Both the position numbers and the translations under genes were made by a program. The notes below the pieces were generated by a model. That model did no database searches. It saw nothing but the letters and a program-made list of their open reading frames with translations, and was not told the origin of the DNA. Shown here in pieces: positions 61,846-64,000 of a DNA stretch of 64,000 nucleotides; the stretch's first letter is position 1; each line of letters opens with the position of its first letter. This stretch comes from Rhinopithecus roxellana (lineage: Eukaryota > Chordata > Mammalia > Primates > Cercopithecidae), in the NCBI RefSeq assembly GCF_007565055.1, contig NC_044557.1, forward strand, positions 68,081,095-68,145,094, read 5' to 3'.

Positions 61846-62991
61846 TCACATTACTACCTAGTAATCAGAAGGAATTTTAATGTAGCTTTCCTAGGATGTT
61901 GCCATCCAGAAAATAGTCTAAATATTGGAAAATGTATATACCTGTTTCTATGTATATATTTATCCCTACATATTTATATCTATATGTGTGTGTGTTTAAA
62001 CTTGTCAATTGGTGCTATTTATATTATATCAACATGAAACTTTTTGAGAAACTTTCCAAACACACCTTTTAGCTAATATTCTTTTAGGACCCATAACTTT
62101 GTAATGTTGGGCTCATTTTTTTTTTATTGACTTGCCTTTGGAGAAAACATGTTTACCTGAAAGTATCTTTTGAAGTATAAAGAATTCCAAAGTCGTATTT
62201 TAATAGACTAATAGATACCTGTATTTGACTATATTTCACATTTACATCATGGAAGCACTCACCTGGTTTTATATGTCATTCAAATTATATTAACCTAGCA
62301 TTATTATTCCTCACTTTCAAATTTGACTCAGAGTCAGTTACTCAAATCATTATTAACACGTGACTATTACAAGGAAGAAATTGTCTCACTTTATCGAATA
62401 GTTGATTTAAATTTGCTGGTATTTAGAGGTAGTATTTGTTTTTTTTGTATATTTATTTAAGATTTCTTTTTGAAACATTTTCTTCCCTTTTCAAATTATT
62501 TTAATTAACCAATTTTCCTTTAAAATTTGTTACTAACAAGAACTATCTAATATGCAATGAGATTTTTGCAGGGCAGAGAGTAATACTAAAAAATTAAAAC
62601 ATTAAAAATTTAAAAATATTGGCTCAAGAGGGGATACCATAACTTCTAGTTATACTGGTACCTTTTTAATCCCCTTTTCCTTTACTCCATTTAAAAAATC
62701 AGGTAAGTATTAACATACCTGTTTTTTAATAGGCACACTTATGTCCAGTTGTCTTTACTGCAGTTTTAAAGTCATGATCTTAAGCAAGGGGTATGTGTGT
62801 GTACGTTGACATTCCTACCTAAACACGCTGTGTAATTTACTGACATTTTATTATGGATATCCAGTTGAGTTCGCTAAGCTCATTTTTCCCAGTATGTAGA
62901 TTTATAGTATATGATCGAGATTTTTAAATTATATATATATGAGAAATTGAATATTCCTATAAATCTTTTTTTAAAAAATCATAAATACACT

Positions 62992-63284
62992 TTTTTTTGA
63001 GATGGGATCTCACTGTGTTGGCCATTCTGGAGGGCAGTAGTGTGATCATAGCTCACTGCAGCCTCCCAACTCCTGGTCTCAAATAATCCTCCAGCCTCAG
63101 CCTCCCAGGATACTGGGACTATAGGCATGTGTCACGACACCTAGCTAATTTTTTGTTGTTGTTGTGGAGACAGGGTCACGCTATGTTGCCCAGGATGGTC
63201 TTGAACTCCTGGTCTCAAGCAATCCTCCTGCTTCAGCCCCTCAAAGTGTTGGGATTATAGGCATAAGCCACTGTGCCTGCCCCG
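62992..63284 (-). mobile_element. Alu (AluJ-like), antisense
   Basis: From 'ttttttttgagatgggatct' to 'cactgtgcctgcccc'. A possible duplication is 'ataaatacac' and 'gtaaatatac' on either side. Confidence 0.92.
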
Positions 63285-64000
63285 TAAATATACATCCAAA
63301 ATGCTTTTTCATGTTTTCTAGAATTTGCTAGCTGAATTTAGTTCTTGTTCTAACCCAAATTTTTTAAGACCTTCTGAATATTTACAACTGATATGTTTTG
63401 AGGTAGCACCTGTTATAGAGGGCATTAATGTCTTTCTGTAAGAGGCTTGCCATCTCACTTTCTTAACTCTTTATATTCTAATTTTTTTAAAAAATTGATT
63501 TCAGTCATACTTTGTGCCTTTACTGACATGGTATGCTATCAGCAGTATTATTACAAGAACCTCATTGTTGATACTAGTTCTAGAAAATTCAAATTCAAAA
63601 GTTTCTGATACTTGGATTCACACATATGCTGGGGCAAACTGCTTCAATACATAGCCTAATTTTATGATAATCGTTTCTAAATGCAGTTCTAAAATTGTAT
63701 TTGAAAGCAACTTATAACTTTAATACCTATAAATAAATCATGATGAATTAAAAGTCAAAGTTCACATGATATTACTATTGTCAAATTTCTGTGCAGTCAA
63801 ATATATTCCGGACATACATGTAGCAGAAATTATTTTCTATTTAATGAAGATTTGTTATCTTCTCTTTAAACTTATTTATATTTTATTCAGATTGAAATTA
63901 TTTTACATATTTAACATCATGTTTTTACTTACCAAATTGTATACTTTAAATAAATCTTTAAAATTATATGACATTTAATTCGTACATGCTATGTTGAGTG
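63285..64000 (+). other. Intronic end of the window, nothing recognised
   Basis: AT-rich sequence. The small + ORF at 63766-63978 is Leu/Ile/Phe-rich from AT composition and has no supporting signal. Confidence 0.6.

Larger units (their letters stand above)
1..64000 (+). other. RIMS1: Central part of a RIM-family gene, probably RIMS1
   Basis: All recognised exons lie on the + strand and read in one continuous phase, so the window is an internal portion of one large gene. The two best exons encode the RIM linker between the two C2 domains: the Arg/Ser-rich RSRSTE region and the R-Q-L-P-Q-L-P RIM-BP site. RIM proteins are presynaptic active-zone scaffolds; from family knowledge they bind Rab3, Munc13, ELKS, RIM-BP and calcium channels. 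The Rab3-binding N-terminus, PDZ, C2A and C2B domains are not in the window. RIMS1 is preferred over RIMS2 because the RIM2 sequence I remember differs around this site (R-Q-L-P-Q-V-P). That recollection is unchecked, so RIMS2 remains possible. Confidence 0.8.
38587..64000 (+). other. Intron after the last recognised exon
   Basis: About 25 kb with no exon I can support. It contains L1 3' ends, nine Alus, MIRs, a MaLR-type LTR, a hAT-like element and several microsatellites. Gene-free stretches without a firm repeat call: 40690-43460, 43810-44790, 50050-53800, 58880-60130, 60180-61620 and 61850-62990. Exons of RIM further downstream (C2B and C-terminus) must lie beyond the window. Confidence 0.7.

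Noticed and set aside
1..64000. RIMS2 instead of RIMS1
   Set aside because: Not excluded, but remembered RIM2 differs near the proline motif. A database search of the 15795-15904 exon would decide.
1..64000. CRISPR arrays, tRNA or rRNA genes, operons, phage-like or novel defence systems
   Set aside because: None seen. The direct repeats present are microsatellites and primate retroelements, and the gene content is a primate neuronal gene.

Overview
The window is a piece of a primate nuclear genome. It is AT-rich, intron-dominated, and holds about twenty Alu elements plus L1, MIR, Tigger, piggyBac and MaLR-type repeats. Two young AluY copies (49722 and 58527) read 'ggctcaagcctgtaatccc', with 'ctagccggg' at the start of the right arm. 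I associate these variants with Old World monkey AluY subfamilies, so a macaque or baboon-like monkey is more likely than human; this is inference from memory.

The only gene I can support is on the + strand: a central part of a RIM active-zone scaffold gene, most likely RIMS1 (RIM1), with RIMS2 as the less likely alternative. Two exons are firm. Exon 14737-14916 encodes the Arg/Ser-rich stretch with two RSRSTE motifs, and exon 15795-15904 encodes the proline-rich R-Q-L-P-Q-L-P site that binds RIM-BP SH3 domains. Downstream lie five short exons or exon candidates, at 16728-16760, 19504-19572, 21578-21622, 28701-28790 and 38554-38586. Each is a multiple of three (33, 69, 45, 90 and 33 nt), each is phase 1-1, and each is open in the frame set by the upstream exon. 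They look like independently skippable cassettes inserted between the RIM-BP-binding site and the downstream C2B part of the protein. Four have weak GTCTGT or GTTTGT donors and the fifth has a GC donor, which fits regulated splicing. The two 33-nt microexons are predictions from splice signals and phase.

Layout: 1-14736 is upstream intron with a twin-primed inverted L1, Alus and old repeats. 14737-38586 is the exon-bearing part. 38587-64000 is intron made of Alus, L1 3' ends, a MaLR-type LTR, MIRs, a hAT-like element and microsatellites. No complete protein-coding ORF, tRNA, rRNA, CRISPR array or bacterial-type feature was seen. Most of the longer ORFs are Alu or L1 shadows.

The observations most worth following are the phase-1 cassette cluster with its shared weak donors, the two unconfirmed microexons, the GC-AG intron, the inverted L1, a trimeric Alu, and an Alu that appears to carry extra 3' sequence inside its target-site duplication.
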